Assembly (NCBI GenBank): GCA_024305405.1 | Contig: JAKNDB010000088.1 | Span: forward strand, 3,180,001 to 3,244,000 | From: Dirofilaria immitis | Taxonomy: Eukaryota; Nematoda; Chromadorea; Rhabditida; Onchocercidae | Direction: 5' to 3' | Length of the DNA: 64,000 nt | Part shown: piece by piece, positions 1-13,357 of the stretch | Position numbering within the stretch: the stretch's first letter is position 1 | Layout: the number at the start of each line of letters is the position of its first letter | Program-made: the position numbers and the translations under genes | Notes under the pieces: model-generated | What the model saw: only the letters and a program-made list of their open reading frames with translations | The model's database searches: none | Told to the model about the DNA's origin: nothing

Positions 1-1575
1 GATTCTTTGAGTGATTATCACGAAATGAATCATTCATGCCTGCTAATGCTGGATCAACAGGAAATTGAGAAAGTTGTTCATCAGCAGTACACAGCGGTAA
101 GACACCTTCTACAACGAATATCGAATAACCTAGAAATATGAATGAATTTTACAATAGTATTCAAATCCTGTTTAACAAAGGACTAAAAATTTACGACAGT
201 CATGTCCACGCTTTATATTTCAACATATCCGAATACTCGTTTACATCTTCGCAATATTTTTGATTTTAACGTGAAACGAAAGATAATTTAAAGCGAAGTA
301 ATCTTTATTTAAAAAAACCCCAACTATTTTTAAATCGTAGCATCACTTAAGCAATTTTTTTCAAAAAATCGAAATTTAAAACTCAGAAAAGGATTTTTTT
401 GACAAAGATAATTTCCTTATTTACCGTCATTGATTAGCTGAGCAAAGAAAAGACTGAGATAAGTATCAGAAATAAGTCTTGGCGTTGGAAGCAACGAATT
501 CAGTGTGAACCACTGGAAGCCTAGACGACGAACAGCAAACCAGTGTTCATTCAAATTGCATATGTAAGCCTGCCCCAACCTGCAAGTCAAATATTTTATT
601 AAAATTTGAAGTAAACTGATAAAATAATCAACTCACAACTATTAAAATAAGTTGATATAGATATTCTAAAATATATATATATATAAATATATAAAACTTT
701 TATAGAGAGAAGCAGTTATTTCCTAACAAGAAAATAAGAAGAATTAGATATAAATTTCTTTTTCAACTTGATATAACTCTTGGACTCGAAAAAAAAGCTA
801 GAGAAATATATATTATTCAAAAGCAATGCAGCAGAGAACGAAATTTTTGATCAACAATTACTTATCGATCACACCAATCTCTTACGTCGGATCATCGCGA
901 TATGCCGCAGCACGAGGATTATTAAGAGGAATAAGTTCTAGATTGAAAACTTTAAGTGCTTCAGCAATGACCTAAAATTATTATAAAAACTTGATTTAAA
1001 CAATAATGAGTAAAAACATTTGAGATTTCATCTCAAGAAGCCATATCTGCCATTTCTCAGAACGCAAATTTTAGATCATCGAATATATCAAACTTTTAAT
1101 GTTCAAGTCATTAAATGGAGTATGTAAATGAATGAAATTCGCCCCTCTACAAAAATGTCTGTGATCGGTTTAAACCCCAAAGAAATGTAAATTACTTACT
1201 TGCAGCGAAAAGTAACCAGAATCGTCGACATTGTGACTCATCATATCCTGCTCATTCAATACTCTTCCTTCACGGCTATCAATGTCAGAAGCAATTTCGG
1301 CCAAATCAACGGCTGTGAAATAGGAACCTTGAAGCAACATGTTCACAGCATGTTGAGCACATAGTGATGCTTCCTGCTGTACAAAAATAAATATTAGGCT
1401 TATTATGTTAAATAAAATAATACAAATATGCTTAAAATATATGTATATATGTCTTATTTTCACAATGTGACCCAATTTATTAATAGAATGAACAGAATAA
1501 AAATTTCTCCTGCAACTGCAAATTAAAGATACAAAGAAACCGAAGACTAACTTTTTCAAAATGAATTGAATCCAT
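1..1575 (-). CDS. atx-3: Ataxin-3 deubiquitinase, Josephin domain (3' end off window)
   Basis: Ataxin-3 is a cysteine protease that trims ubiquitin chains in protein quality control. Five exons are seen: 1575-1552, 1376-1200, 971-886, 579-425 and 129 to beyond position 1; all phases join cleanly. The Josephin triad is intact: Cys14 in SLCAQH (same number as in the human protein), His108 in NEHWFAV and Asn123 in FTLNSLL. The MMSHNVDDSGYFSLQ block is the typical SGNMDDSGFFSIQ segment, and the last exon has YSIFVVEG followed by a hydrophilic linker. The ubiquitin-interacting motifs and any polyglutamine tract lie to the left of the window, so they cannot be judged. An AG about 10 bases before the ATG (TTCATTCAG) could take a spliced leader. 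No frameshift is needed, unlike most genes here. The family call is from the motifs and is secure. Confidence 0.97.
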
Positions 1576-3677
1576 CAGAAGAAACTGAATGAACAATCAG
1601 AAACAACAGACTACGCGATATTTCTTTGCAAAAGACAATAGTATTTCTTCCAATCTTTAAATATTACAATATTTGATCGTAAGCAAAATCAAAACATCAA
1701 AATGAAGTATCAAGACTTGCAAATCAATACTTCAAAAAGAATAATCCTCGGTGTTATCTCATTCCTTTATATATATGTATAATGGACAGATTCAAGACGA
1801 CTCCAATTCCAGTTTAGCTTTTAATAACATCACCCAATGCCAATAAGTTTTCTGTTCCCAAATAAAAATCGTGCCACACAACCTTATCGACGATTAAAGG
1901 CTCACTTGCTTCTTTTGTTAGATTAATAATCAGTAGGTGACAATGACAAGTCGCGAAATGCGATGGTTTGTACACATTGAAAAGTGATGTCTCTAAAATT
2001 TGGGTTGGTTCTAAGCAATTTTGTCGACATTGGCAGATGGAATTAGATTTTCGGATTGCTTTATGTAAAGTGAAGTTTGAATTGCAGACTAACTTGATTT
2101 AAGACTAAAACATTTCCTCCCTATTCCTCACTCTGATCGGTTATTTATTTCTTCCGATTGATTGAAACCGTAATTTAAATTGTATTGTGAACAAAACTGT
2201 TTTCCATCTTCCATCACCGTAAAGATGAACTGATTCTCATTATTTTTTCGATTCTTATTATTCTTTTCGGCAATCTTTTTAGCACCATGTTACGCTCTGT
2301 TTATTATTTGGCCAGTTAGTTTTCGAATTTGATTTACTTTTCAAATTTATTGAAGAATTGAATTTATTCACTGACATGAGAAGAAAACTGCTAATAATTG
2401 CGAGACATTAAAGTCTGAGACTGGAATAAAGTTAAATCTAAGTCAAATCAAAATTTTTTTAATTCCAAATTTAAAAGTAATATTTAATTATCCGTGTCCA
2501 TGTTGATAGAAATTCTGAAATCAATTTTTAATTAAAACGAAAATATTGCACGAACTTTGAATGACTGTCACCATCATACAGACCAGGTTTCTTATAAAAT
2601 ATCATTTTGTATCCATTCATTTCTTAACGATTCATCCTAGCATGGGAAAATTTCATTTGGTAATGCAATTATTGCAACATATTCCATTGTTATTTATAAA
2701 TATTTTAATACAATTTAATTCGGTTCATTTTTACTTATTTAAGCTTAAATTTTATTTGAAAATTTATTATTATTATTTGTCATTTATGAATAAATCAATA
2801 ATGAGCAAATGAATTTGACCCTCACTTTTGAACTTTTGACAGTTCAAACTTTCGTCTCAACATTTGCTTAAAAACCGAAAGTCTTAAGAGAATAAATAAA
2901 TAGCATATTTTTAGTAGTAGTAGTATAAGACAATGTATCGAGCAATAGTTAGTAATCTGAAGAAATCCATTAAGAAATAATGAATCATTCTCTCTTTGAA
3001 AATAAATGTAAACATTCATGTTTATCTGTCAATCAGGTATAGTTTAGTTTAGTCTAACTTTTCTATTCAATAATTCATATTGGAATATTGAATTAATTAT
3101 AAATCAATCATAAATAAGGCAGAAATTGATTGAATTATTTTTCAAAAAGTGAAGCATTAGTGTAGCAAAAATAAGTAACAGTGAAAATCTTAAAGACAAA
3201 TTATTTTCATAGTGTTAATGAATTTACTGTCTCACTTCTCATTTCAACGTAAATTTTATGAGTATCATCTTTTCAGTAGTATTCTGCTTTAGAAAGCCTT
3301 CATCTTAATAAGCTTTATACTTATTTCATTGGTAGTATTACAAGTTGAAGCAGCATGCAGACATGCATCATGCATGCAACTGAGTGCTTGTTGCTGCATT
3401 CAACTGAGTGCTTGTTGCTGCATTTGCCATCATGAATGAATGAAAGGTTTTCAATGAATAATTTGTGTTGGATTTGATGGATTGATGAAATTAAATTATA
3501 TTTTTATGCAAATTAAAATCCGTAAAAGGGCCAATATATGAGAATTATCGGAAAACAAAAATCGTTCATTTACTATCGCTGCTATTTGCAACACGCTCAT
3601 ATCAGTTAAATTATATGATTAAAACAAAGTCGGATGGAGAAAGTAGAAAAGAATGCTCAAAATCGATTAGCCAAAAT
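1576..3677. other. Intergenic, no gene recognised
   Basis: Divergent interval between atx-3 and the membrane-protein gene. It presumably holds both promoters. Open frames here are AT-rich, rich in F/I/L/Y and lack exon borders. The only structure noticed is the short tandem repeat near 3377. Confidence 0.5.
3377..3424. repeat. Perfect 24-bp tandem duplication
   Basis: The unit CAACTGAGTGCTTGTTGCTG plus CATT occurs twice back to back (3377-3400, 3401-3424) with no mismatch. It follows a run of ATGCATCATGCATGC half-palindromes. Perfect identity suggests a recent duplication. No function can be read from it. Confidence 0.9.
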
Positions 3678-6164
3678 ATGGAGGAAAAAATGATCAGGTC
3701 GGTGATGTTCTTTCAGTCGGGAATCTTCAAATATATAAAATTCACTGATAAAGGAAGATTCATAATTGATGATGAAAAAAGTTGTTCTTAATCGCTAGAT
3801 AAAATTTATTGGAATAAATGTATTATCATATCATTTTTGTTAACATATTATATAGACAATCACAAGAACGTGTAAGAAATCAAAGTTCAAATATCAGTAA
3901 TACTGACACAAGTGATCATGTTCAACTGAAAAGACAAAATATGCCGCGTAGATGGGAACGATTCGGAAAAATGATTAAAAAGAAAAGAAATAAAAATCAA
4001 TATTCTGCAACATCAACAATTCCCGGAGATTTTATAACAGATAGATTGTCTAAAGTTCTGTTTATTTGATTTTTAACATGATAACAAAAAAGGATATCTC
4101 ATCTATCACCAATAAGAACATCAGGAATTTATGAATTAAGTTTTATTTGTTATAGAAGACTCAGAGTCAGTTGCTGTAAGAAAATGTAGAAGTCGTCCAT
4201 TTTAATTTTCGTTTAAGTTTCCGGCCTTTATTTTTAATCAGAAGTGATTTGAAAATTTAAAACTTTATTTTTCTTTTTAAACATTTGAGAATCCCACTGC
4301 TGATTGGAAATATTGAGCTTAATATTGAGAGATGGCTTGCTATTATATCGATTAGATCATTGATATCCTAATTAATCTCCTAATTTGAACACTTGCTATT
4401 CAACAACTTAATTAGTCAATTAACGAAAATGGAATTGCAGAATGAAATGCAATTTGATGTCACTCAATGGGACAATACGTTATGGACTAAGAAAAATAAA
4501 CATTTAAAATTTTCGCTATGTAATCTTTAGAATTGATATTATCAATTTACTTAGTTAATCTTATCTGTTGATCAAACTTTGGCTTCTAAAAATAAAATCC
4601 AAATCTTTCCTTAAGTCATTTATTTTTGCTTTAACGGCACCAATTTTGCAATGATACAATCAATCCATTAGCTTAACAACACCTTATATCTATGTTGTAA
4701 ATATTTCATAAACAAGATTTTAAGATAATTGTTCAAATATTGGTATAGATATTTAATATTAAATTATATAGATTTAAATGGAAGCAAATATGCCTAAATA
4801 TTTAAATTATTTTCTTTTCAGAGATATTTTGCAGAAAAATGCTAGAAAAATAAAGCTGAAGTTTCTAAAATATAATTTTAGCTTTCTTTGTTTTAAAAAT
4901 TTTCTTTTAGCCATTAATTGTAGTTGGAATTATAATAAATTGAATGAAAAATTTAATTAATTATTTCGTTTGAAACCCAGCCGCAACTTAGATTATACAT
5001 TTTTTAAGTTCGTGAAGATGATCATGTGGAAGCGAATAATGATGGTGCATTGGAAATTGATGTGAATTCACCATTCGCAAAAGAAGTACAGGAGGAAATA
5101 TTCTATAAAAAACCGAAAAAGGAAACTATCTGATGAAGCGTACAATATCAGTTGGTGTCAGCAGTCTGGAACTAGTAAATTCGTTTTTTCTAGCTAAAAG
5201 AATCTTACAATGTTAAATTTCAATATTGAAATTTAAAAATGCTTTTTTTCAATAAAGTTTAATTTTTGCTAATGTTGTCGTTGATTGAAACGGAAGTCAC
5301 CATCATCCATCATATTTTCTTTTTTTTCTTTTAAATACAAAATCTTAAGCATCTAATTAAGAAGCAGCAAATAATCAGTTACAATTAAATTCAGCTGCAG
5401 TTGTAGAGCAGTTTCTGCAGAATGAAGCATTATATAGATGAGAAAATCGAATTCGGGGCAATAGGATAAACTTCATAACTTTACCATTTTCACAAATATA
5501 TCATTTTCAGGCGGCCGCATTAACGGCGATTATAATACTGCTTTTCACAATCGATTTCAAAGGTTACAGTATGTTGTATCCATTGTGTAATACGGCTTTT
5601 ACCTCATCTATCATCATTTGGCTGATCCTAACTCATTCTCTCCATTTATATCTTGAAGAATACAGAAATAATCAAGGAATAATAGAATATTATGTTCCTA
5701 TCTGGAAAAAATACCTGGTAAGCTTATAGCCATAGAACAATGAAATTGCGCTTTTCTTTACTATTCTTAAATTAGTTTTCTGTCATGAAAACTTTTTAAA
5801 AATGGCTGTCTAATATTATAGCCTGGACCAAATAATACCAATTTTTTTGACATTTTCAAAAACAATCCTTAAAATTGACCGATGTTCTTCCTCATCATCC
5901 GTCATTATTCTTATTTCCCAATATTTCAAACTTATTTGAAGAACAATAAAGTTATAGTTCCTTTATGCTCATATTACGCGATGTGGATTCTCGCTAATAT
6001 CAACCGCTCAAACAATTTATTTCTTAATAATATCAACTCATCAGATACTCTTCCATCTGATCACAGCAATGTTAATCATTCATTTTTGCTGTGCATTCGT
6101 TCACTTATATTTCGCTGCAAAGAATCGTTTTGCATTATCGTTCAAACCGAATGGAAGCACCTGA
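3678..6164 (+). CDS. Unrecognised multi-pass membrane protein
   Basis: I do not recognise the family. Proposed exons: 3678-3697 (MEEKMI), 3856 to about 4059, possibly a small one near 4157, then 5009-5174, 5511-5717 and 6045-6164. The N-terminal half is hydrophilic, with a basic stretch (MPRRWERFGKMIKKKRNK) and then acidic REDDHVEANNDG. The C-terminal part has three or more hydrophobic helices: AAALTAIIILLFTIDF, SSIIIWLILTHSLHLYL and ILFHLITAMLIIHFCCAF. Phases of the last three exons agree. Within 5009-5174 the frame closes at TGA (5131-5133) exactly where another frame opens at ATG 5133; adding one A to the six-A run 5107-5112 makes one continuous frame into the first helix. I therefore read one gene, not two overlapping ones. 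The middle exons are uncertain. Confidence 0.6.
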
Positions 6165-6767
6165 AGATTGTTACCATCTAATAAATGATATTTCTAATTG
6201 ATAGTAAATGATATTTGTAATTATTTCTAATCTTTGCTATCTTTTTGCACTTTTATTTCTTTAAAAATCACTTTCAAAAAAAGTGCCTGAAAAAGTAAGA
6301 ATACATTAATATTATTTCCCGATCTGAAATTCTTTGATATTCGTATTGTCAATTTATTCAGCAGAATAATCTGATAATTAATCTGAAGTTTTGAATCCTT
6401 AAGAAAAAATTATTTATTACAGTATAGACTAGAAAAAGAAACTTGAAATATCAAGTGTCATGTCAGACGTTAAATATTAGAAATACATGTTCATTAATAG
6501 TATAAATTATGGCGACAAATCGAGGGAATATAATTACTATATTCTGATTTCAGTTATAATAATTATAAAATTCAGTAACCTGAAATGTTATCATAATTAT
6601 CTTATCAAAACTTTTCATTATTGTTCTTCACTTTGAGAATTTCCCGTATAAAAGCGTTTTTAACTTATCGAATTATTCTCAACTTCCAAATCTTGCATAC
6701 TATCTCTATAATTTCAATCTTTTTACAGGAAATGAAAGTAAATAAAAGATAATTCTTTATTTATTTA

Positions 6768-7799
6768 TTAGCAGTTAAAATTTAACAATTTGTTTGAAAT
6801 AGTTTTATTCTTTGGAGAGATCTTGCAACCATATCTTTTCACTTTGAAATGCGGTTTCCATCCTTTCATTACAATCTGAAATACGATTTAGAGCTTATTG
6901 TAGTATATTCAGCATTGTTGGCTAGCTAAAAGGAAAAACCAAATCTTTTTAAATTATTCTAAAATTATCCATATTATTTTAAAATTTGCTTATTTAAATG
7001 ATAAAATTTTTTAAAACAATGCTTAATTTTCGATGGCCCATTGGATCAATTATTGTTGATCGAGAATGCTTCAAAGTAGGCCCGGTAGTGAAATGCTGCT
7101 CTTTAGACTGCTGCTTTTTCTTCATTCGTTCTTTTTACGCTTCCCAATTTGATATACTTCATCTGATCCTTCGTATCGCTCATTCATTTCTTCCTCTTCT
7201 AAATTACTACTACATTCATTATAATATACTGCAAGCACATTTTTCTCGAACCGTTCCGTGATCATAATCAAAGACCCGAAGAGTTTAAAGTAATGTTTTT
7301 CGGTGAAATCCATCAAAACATTTTGTCTAGATATAATATCTCAAATTCTGATAGTCATATTATCATTAATCATTTAATTAAATATTTAATCTCTCGCTTG
7401 ATCTTGTAGCGCTGTATATATTACTACTGACATTGCTAAAGATTCCAATACCTAAAACAAAAAATTTAAGAAGGCCTAAAATTTCATACGCCTGCGTACA
7501 GCGCTAGATAGTAAACTTAATAAAACTATTTCTAAATAATGTTGTTTATTATGAAAATGTCACATTAATCAGTCGATAGTAAGGCAATAGAAATTTGCAC
7601 AAAAAAAAAGAAAAAACCGACCAAAAAATACATGAAATGATAAGATTAAAAAGCAAGAAGACGAATAACTTAATGAATAGGTACAGGAGTAAAAGATAAA
7701 ACAAAAATTATATTCTGTCTTACTTGACATTGAAGGCGATATCGCAGCCAATTCATGTTCTAAGCTTGCAGTTTTCTTATGTGCAGTTTTGCGTCTCAT
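6768..7799 (-). CDS. Unrecognised small hydrophilic protein
   Basis: Family not recognised. Exons supported: 7799-7724 (MRRKTAHKKTASLEHELAA, ending at a GTAAGA donor), a piece beginning 7451 (end unclear), 7326-7018 and 6875-6768 with a TAA stop. The last exon reads MKGWKPHFKVKRYGCKISPK and is followed at once by AATAAA motifs, a good polyadenylation signal. Exon 7326-7018 carries an acidic block (NLEEEEMNERYEGSDEVYQ) and then a basic one (KKKQQSKEQH ... DPMGHRKLS). The two blocks are in different frames unless one base is added to the five-T run 7132-7136 (A on the coding strand). The link between the second and third exon is not resolved. Amino-acid make-up and splice signals argue that it is real. 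No domain or localisation signal is visible. Confidence 0.5.
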
Positions 7800-8050
7800 T
7801 TTACGACCTCAAATGCAAAATTTCTACTTTAGAAATTCATATTAATCAATTTAAAATTAAGCTACTTCAAAAATAACTACAAAATTCTGGTTCCAAATTC
7901 TTGAAAGTTTCGCCCTTAAATGTAATTAATTATTACTACTATAGTGCAGGTTTACTTCTCCAATAATTTCACATTATTTTTCACTTTTAAATATTATTCT
8001 AATAAAATAAAATAATATTCTCATTCAATTCAATTTGATTTTTAGTCATT

Positions 8051-10423
8051 TTATTTCAGTTCACTAAATGTAATATATTTCATGATATTTGATTTATCAG
8101 CTATCAATGAATACTGACGATGGAGAGAAGTATCAGAAGTTGATAGCTTGACACTATCGGTTTTTTCATTGGCTGTCGTTTGATCATTAACTTGAAAGCT
8201 GATCAGACTTTCATTTAATTCCTCACGATGTAATTTCGATTTCTGATCAGACTTTTTCGTTCTTTATGTGGTTTTATCTTCTGTAGCTTCTCTGATGTCT
8301 TCTCTTCCATCTAATGATAAAAATATTTCTTGTATAAATGTTATTGTTGAAGATAGCAATGATAATATCAAGTTATACTTATCTCTTATCGTTTTTAATT
8401 CCTAGATAATGTAGCTATCGATTACATCGAATTTTTCGTTATCTTATTAGGATAATAATATCAGTAAGGAACATATTATGAAATTAACTGTTTGTTATTA
8501 GACACCATTAATTTTCTCAAATCCGTTGTGTATTTACACATTCGATACTTAATCAACTCATTAAGATTAATTAAATAAATAAATAACTAAAACAGCATTC
8601 CACTTAAAATTACCTCCGCGTCAAGAATAGAGCCGTTTTTTCCTAAATTTTTTCAAGCTTGTCACACGCCAATCAAATTCTTCCTAAGGCAGGTATAAAA
8701 CATCCTTCAACCAAAAATAAGGTTTTAAACTCACCGGTTCAACTGTGCTTTCCCATAATAATCCTTATCTTTACTCAATGATTTGAATTCAACTTGAGCA
8801 TTTGTAGGAAATGATGGCGAAGTTGTCGCAGTTTGGCTTGATGATGAGATTTTTTCTTTGTCAGCCAATCTAAAATTATAAAATATTATTTAAAATAGAT
8901 TTATTAGTAACGCTGCGATCAAAAGGACATTTAAACCAGAATCCAAAGATTATGCTTTTTTTATTCTATCTTGCTCTACTTTTATCTTTATACCAAAACA
9001 AGGCAAGAAAAATTCAAAAAAACAAGGAAAGAAAATGGATTAAAACAAAATGATAAAATAATGAGACGTCAAAACCTTTTGTATTCGTCAACTTCGTGCT
9101 TCTGTATCCGTGATATTCGTTGATGAGGTTGTTGTTGAATTATTTCGGTTTGTTGTTGAAGTTGTCCATATTGAAATTGTTTCGGCTGAGTACTGTTGGT
9201 TGGAGTTAAATGATGTGTACCGATCTTCTTGATTTGTTGTAAATCTGAAATTTCGTGTCCTTTTAATTGCTAATGTTTACTTAACTGTTGTTCATGAAAA
9301 TCGTTTGGTAGTGATTCATACCGATAAGGTAGATTATAGTGTTGAAATTATTCGCTAAAATTTAGTCGTTATTGAAGCGATATGGAGTATTTATTTGTTA
9401 TTTATGTTGATCTTTTAATTCAGATAATTAATTAGACGATTAAAATTAAGACAACATTGATCCATTTCTTTTGCTTGTTGTTGATACCAGTCGTTCAATT
9501 TAGGTCCCTGCTGCTGATGATGATGTTGATGATTGGGGGAGCTATCATATTCACGCATAAGCATTATTGATTTCTGATCGAGAGATATGAAAATTCGATC
9601 AGTAAATCGTAAATTCCGCTCCTCATCATCTATAGGAAAATGCAGCAGATTTGAAATCTGTCGGGATGCATTATTTGTCTTACGTAGATTTTGTGGTACG
9701 GAAACTGGCAATGTCCCAGCTGCATTATCATCTGGCTGCAACTTAATGCACTTCACTAATGTCTCATGTAATGGCGGGATATTTTATGAAACGTTATTGT
9801 CATGTCTTCATCGAGAATTTTTTTATAAAATATCACATCTCTTACGATTTGTTCAGCACTGAATCCAAGCTTATTCAATGACAATGCGGAATTCTTTTTG
9901 TGAACTTCAGAAGGCTTTTTTTTGTTATATTTCGTTCAATCAATTTTACTAAAAATGCATATTATAAATATAATTTAATTCAGATAAAGCTTAAATTCGT
10001 GCTAAAATTATTCACAAATTGGATAAAAATTTAAGAATAATCAGTAAAATTTTATTGAACCTCGTTAGTTATCTATTTTCTTCAGTGTGATTAAAAATTT
10101 GTTATATTGATCACTGAATTCATACTGAAGAAGATTAAGGAAAAAAAATTAGATATAGGTATATTTTCATGGAATTAAAATTTCTGCTATATAGGAAAAT
10201 TATAGAGATTGAAAAAACCTCTTTTATTTTTGATATTTATTATCGTATCATCATGTTGCGTCTTTAATTTTAACAATATTTGTTCAGTTTGCTCCAACGC
10301 ATTTTCAATGATTCGACTGATATATTGATAAGCATCTGATGCACACTGTGGTATTTGTAATTCACTCGTCTGAATGTGAAATTCTTCATTTCGATGGTTA
10401 GGAATCGAAATATGGAGATGCAT
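8051..10423 (-). CDS. Unrecognised Gln-rich coiled, probably nuclear/cytosolic protein
   Basis: Proposed exons: 10423-10219, 9948 to about 9480, 9354-9281, 9244-9076, 8869-8735, 8683-8614 and 8310-8051. Near the N-terminus is a helical stretch (ASDAYQYISRIIENALEQTEQ) rich in E and Q. The middle is Q- and H-rich (HQHHHQQQ, GQLQQQTEIIQQQPHQR) and the C-terminal half is charged with DWRVTSLKKF. No signal peptide or membrane segment is seen. Several exons are broken: one extra A on the coding strand at 9916-9923, 9782-9785, 8749-8751 and 8253-8257 restores both the frame and the phase to the next exon; the run at 8636-8641 needs -1 or +2. The exon at 9354 needs two small corrections. Because conserved neighbours show the same fault, I favour sequence error over a pseudogene. 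The start could lie upstream, since the frame stays open to an AG near 10462. Family unknown. Confidence 0.65.
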
Positions 10424-12187
10424 TTCTGATATTAATTTCTTCTTATGATGATTTTCCTGAGTTCAACTTACAACAATGTTTCGTCTAAAATTTTATTCAA
10501 AAAAAAAAAAAAACAAAATTTCATCAAATGTAGCTATATGTCATATTACTCTGAGGTTCGTTTTAGATAATTTTAGTTTCACCATTGATTTTTACTCATC
10601 AAAGATATATATATATACGTAATTTTTATGTGGGAAAATGCATAAAATATTCAATTATTGTTTAAAATAAATTCGATACATACCATTCAGCAAATTAAGC
10701 CTTAGTAAAAGAATGAAATGCTACCATACTTTAAACACTTAAATTATAAATTTTTATTTTTTAATTTCAAATATGCAAAATATGCACTAAAGTTTTTAAA
10801 AGTTGTCAGAATTCAATTACGAATATTAAGCTAACGACGCATGGTCTGTTAGAGATGGCTAAAAGTAAGCATGCTAAAAACTGATTCCGTTTTAACCTGT
10901 GATTCGCTCAGTTGATGATGAATAAATGTAATTTAGATTCTTAAGTTTTCGTCATAAATGCTAAATTCGATTTGAAAATCCTAGAAAGTTTCTTCTTAGT
11001 TAGATCTTTATAATCAATTCTGATTCCAAATTTGACCAGAAATCCAGTCGGATTTTCAGATATTGTAAAAACACCATAGTCCAATGATACAGAAACTGAG
11101 AAACTTTGGAAATTCTAATAATCCAATCATCTTAATGTTTAAATTTTGGTATTCGCATAACAATTTTTAATGCATAGAATTTCCAGATATGTTAGAGAAT
11201 TTTTCGGTAACAACTTGGATCACAACTTATTGCGGACACGAGATATGTGAAATATAGCTAAGATGAGATTCATAGATGTAGAAAAAAAATTTTTAGGAAT
11301 GTTGATTAGAAGAAATACTAAAAGGGAAGAAGATAATCAGCACAATATAAGATCACGAACTGCAATACGTCAAAAAGGCAGAAGTAAATTTTATATGAAT
11401 TGATGTTTATATTATAAATTATTCCGAACTAATAACTTCAAAATATTAATCGTAAACCAAAAATAATAGTTCAGTTATTGAAGAAAATCATATATTTATT
11501 GTTTACGTTTTGGAAAGATTATTTTGTTTATTTGATGGATCCTGACTGATATGTGACAATTTCAAGATTTTTTTTTTTTAAAGATTCCTTTAAACAACAT
11601 ATGACTGGTGTTATAATTTGAAATTCGATGATAAATCAAAAATTTCTTTCAATGTAGTTGGTTATATTTGCATAGTAAAAAAATAATTCAAATTTTGAAA
11701 GTATTATTTTCAATAATACAATGCTAATTTATATAATTAATCAATCATTTCCCTTAGGAAATTATTTACAGCATTCAGTAGAGCAAATACTCCAGTGTAC
11801 AAAAATCACAGAGAACTGACTTCTATACGATATGAGGATTCTCGACTAAAGTTCGTCTTACACTTGTTCAGGAATAAAGTATTTCTCACATATGTGCTGT
11901 TTTTTGCATCATATATATTAAGGAGAAGAAAATGTGTAATAATATTTAGTTATTATAAAGTAATTATTTAATAGATTACTAAAACTCATCTTTTATCAAT
12001 TATCTTTAAGTTTAATACCTTACTCAGAAAAACTAATGCTGAAACGATCGATTAAATATTTTCTAATTATACCTTCAATTTAGTTTTACAAAGCTTTGGT
12101 TATGAATTGAATTAATTTTATAAGATTAATTATTTCATTGTTGCCTTCAATTATATATAATATTTTGAAAATTTTCTACTATTTTAG
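10424..12187. other. Intergenic with a decayed exon copy near its right end
   Basis: No convincing coding exon. Homopolymer runs and AT-rich simple sequence dominate. The only interpretable item is the exon-like relic at about 12006-12083, described separately. Confidence 0.5.
12006..12083 (+). pseudogene. Relic copy of the UBASH3-like exon 2
   Basis: This stretch aligns with the start of the functional exon at 12404-12490. Both contain CTTACT, then AACTAATGCTGAAAC, then ATCGATT, then ATATTT(T/C)CTAATT and TTCAAT, and both are preceded by an AAG acceptor. The relic carries substitutions and a TAA, so it cannot encode the same peptide. It lies about 400 bp upstream of the intact exon and outside the gene's first exon. 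The simplest reading is the remnant of a partial tandem duplication of the gene or of this exon. Confidence 0.75.
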
Positions 12188-12188
12188 A

Positions 12189-12632
12189 ATGGTTTCTACA
12201 GTTCCATTATCATCTCTTATCGCAAATATAAAAGCAAGTTTTTTTTAATGAATTATTTCAAAAAATCGATAAATTTTTGTCTTTTTTTTCATAATAATAT
12301 TATTATGACATTTTTTTATTCCCCTACTCATACTTTTTTTAGAAAATTAACTGAACATTTGATAATTTAAATTTCTTAAACTTTCATTGTAAATATTTTT
12401 AAGGTGCAACGATCATATTCGCTTACTTTGTTCGGAATAACTAATGCTGAAACAATCGATTTGATATTTCCTAATTGGTTCAATCGAGCATTCGTAGGAA
12501 GTGGAAATGATGCCGCTTATCGGCCATATGACTTGAATATGCCATTAACTTTATTAAAGTTAATTTATCACAATTATAAAAGTACCAAAATACCGCGTAA
12601 CATAGATCAATATAAGCTGGAAGAACGTCAAA

Positions 12633-12672
<40 letters not shown>

Positions 12673-13323
12673 GATGATTGGAAGGTTAGTCAGAAAATAT
12701 GAAAGAGAATGATTAGAATTACAACTAGAAGATTCGTTCTATTAATTAAAATTTGTTATTTAGATGAGAAGATTATTACATTTAATTTTTTAATGTCATT
12801 TCTTCTTAGTTCATTACAAAGTGTATTTTAACTTGGACGCAAGTTATAGGCGACCAATTATACAATATCAAACTGATTCACCGATCACTGAACATGGAAA
12901 AATTTGCGCTGCATTAATCGGACGAGGGTTTTTACTTGCTGGATACAAACCTAAAATTGTAATTTTATCTTTTATCATCAATTCAGAGAGAGTTTCAACT
13001 TTTCGGAAACTAATTGACTTAATGATAAATTTCAAAAATATTATTTATTACACATAGATTTTCACATCTCCCGAATTGAGATGCATTGAAACAGCTCATT
13101 CAATTCAACGTTCATTGCATATTGATAATTGCGATTTATGTGTAGAACCATCATTAGCTGAATATGCAAGATTTCGGGATGGCGCTGAACAATATTGGTT
13201 TACAATTGAAAGAGTATAATTTATCATTTTGTTTGATATAAATGATTCATTCGAGAATTTTATAAATTTTAGTTTCTCTTATTAAGTTCTTATAATAAAT
13301 TGCAATATATATATATTTTGCAG

Positions 13324-13357
<34 letters not shown>

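Noticed and set aside
2561..2812. 83-codon + strand frame
   Set aside because: AT-rich composition only, no exon borders.
8051..10423. Reading the Gln-rich gene as a pseudogene because of many frameshifts
   Set aside because: The same one-base fault occurs in dars-2, EDEM2 and the ZIP-like gene, and codon content and splice sites are otherwise intact.
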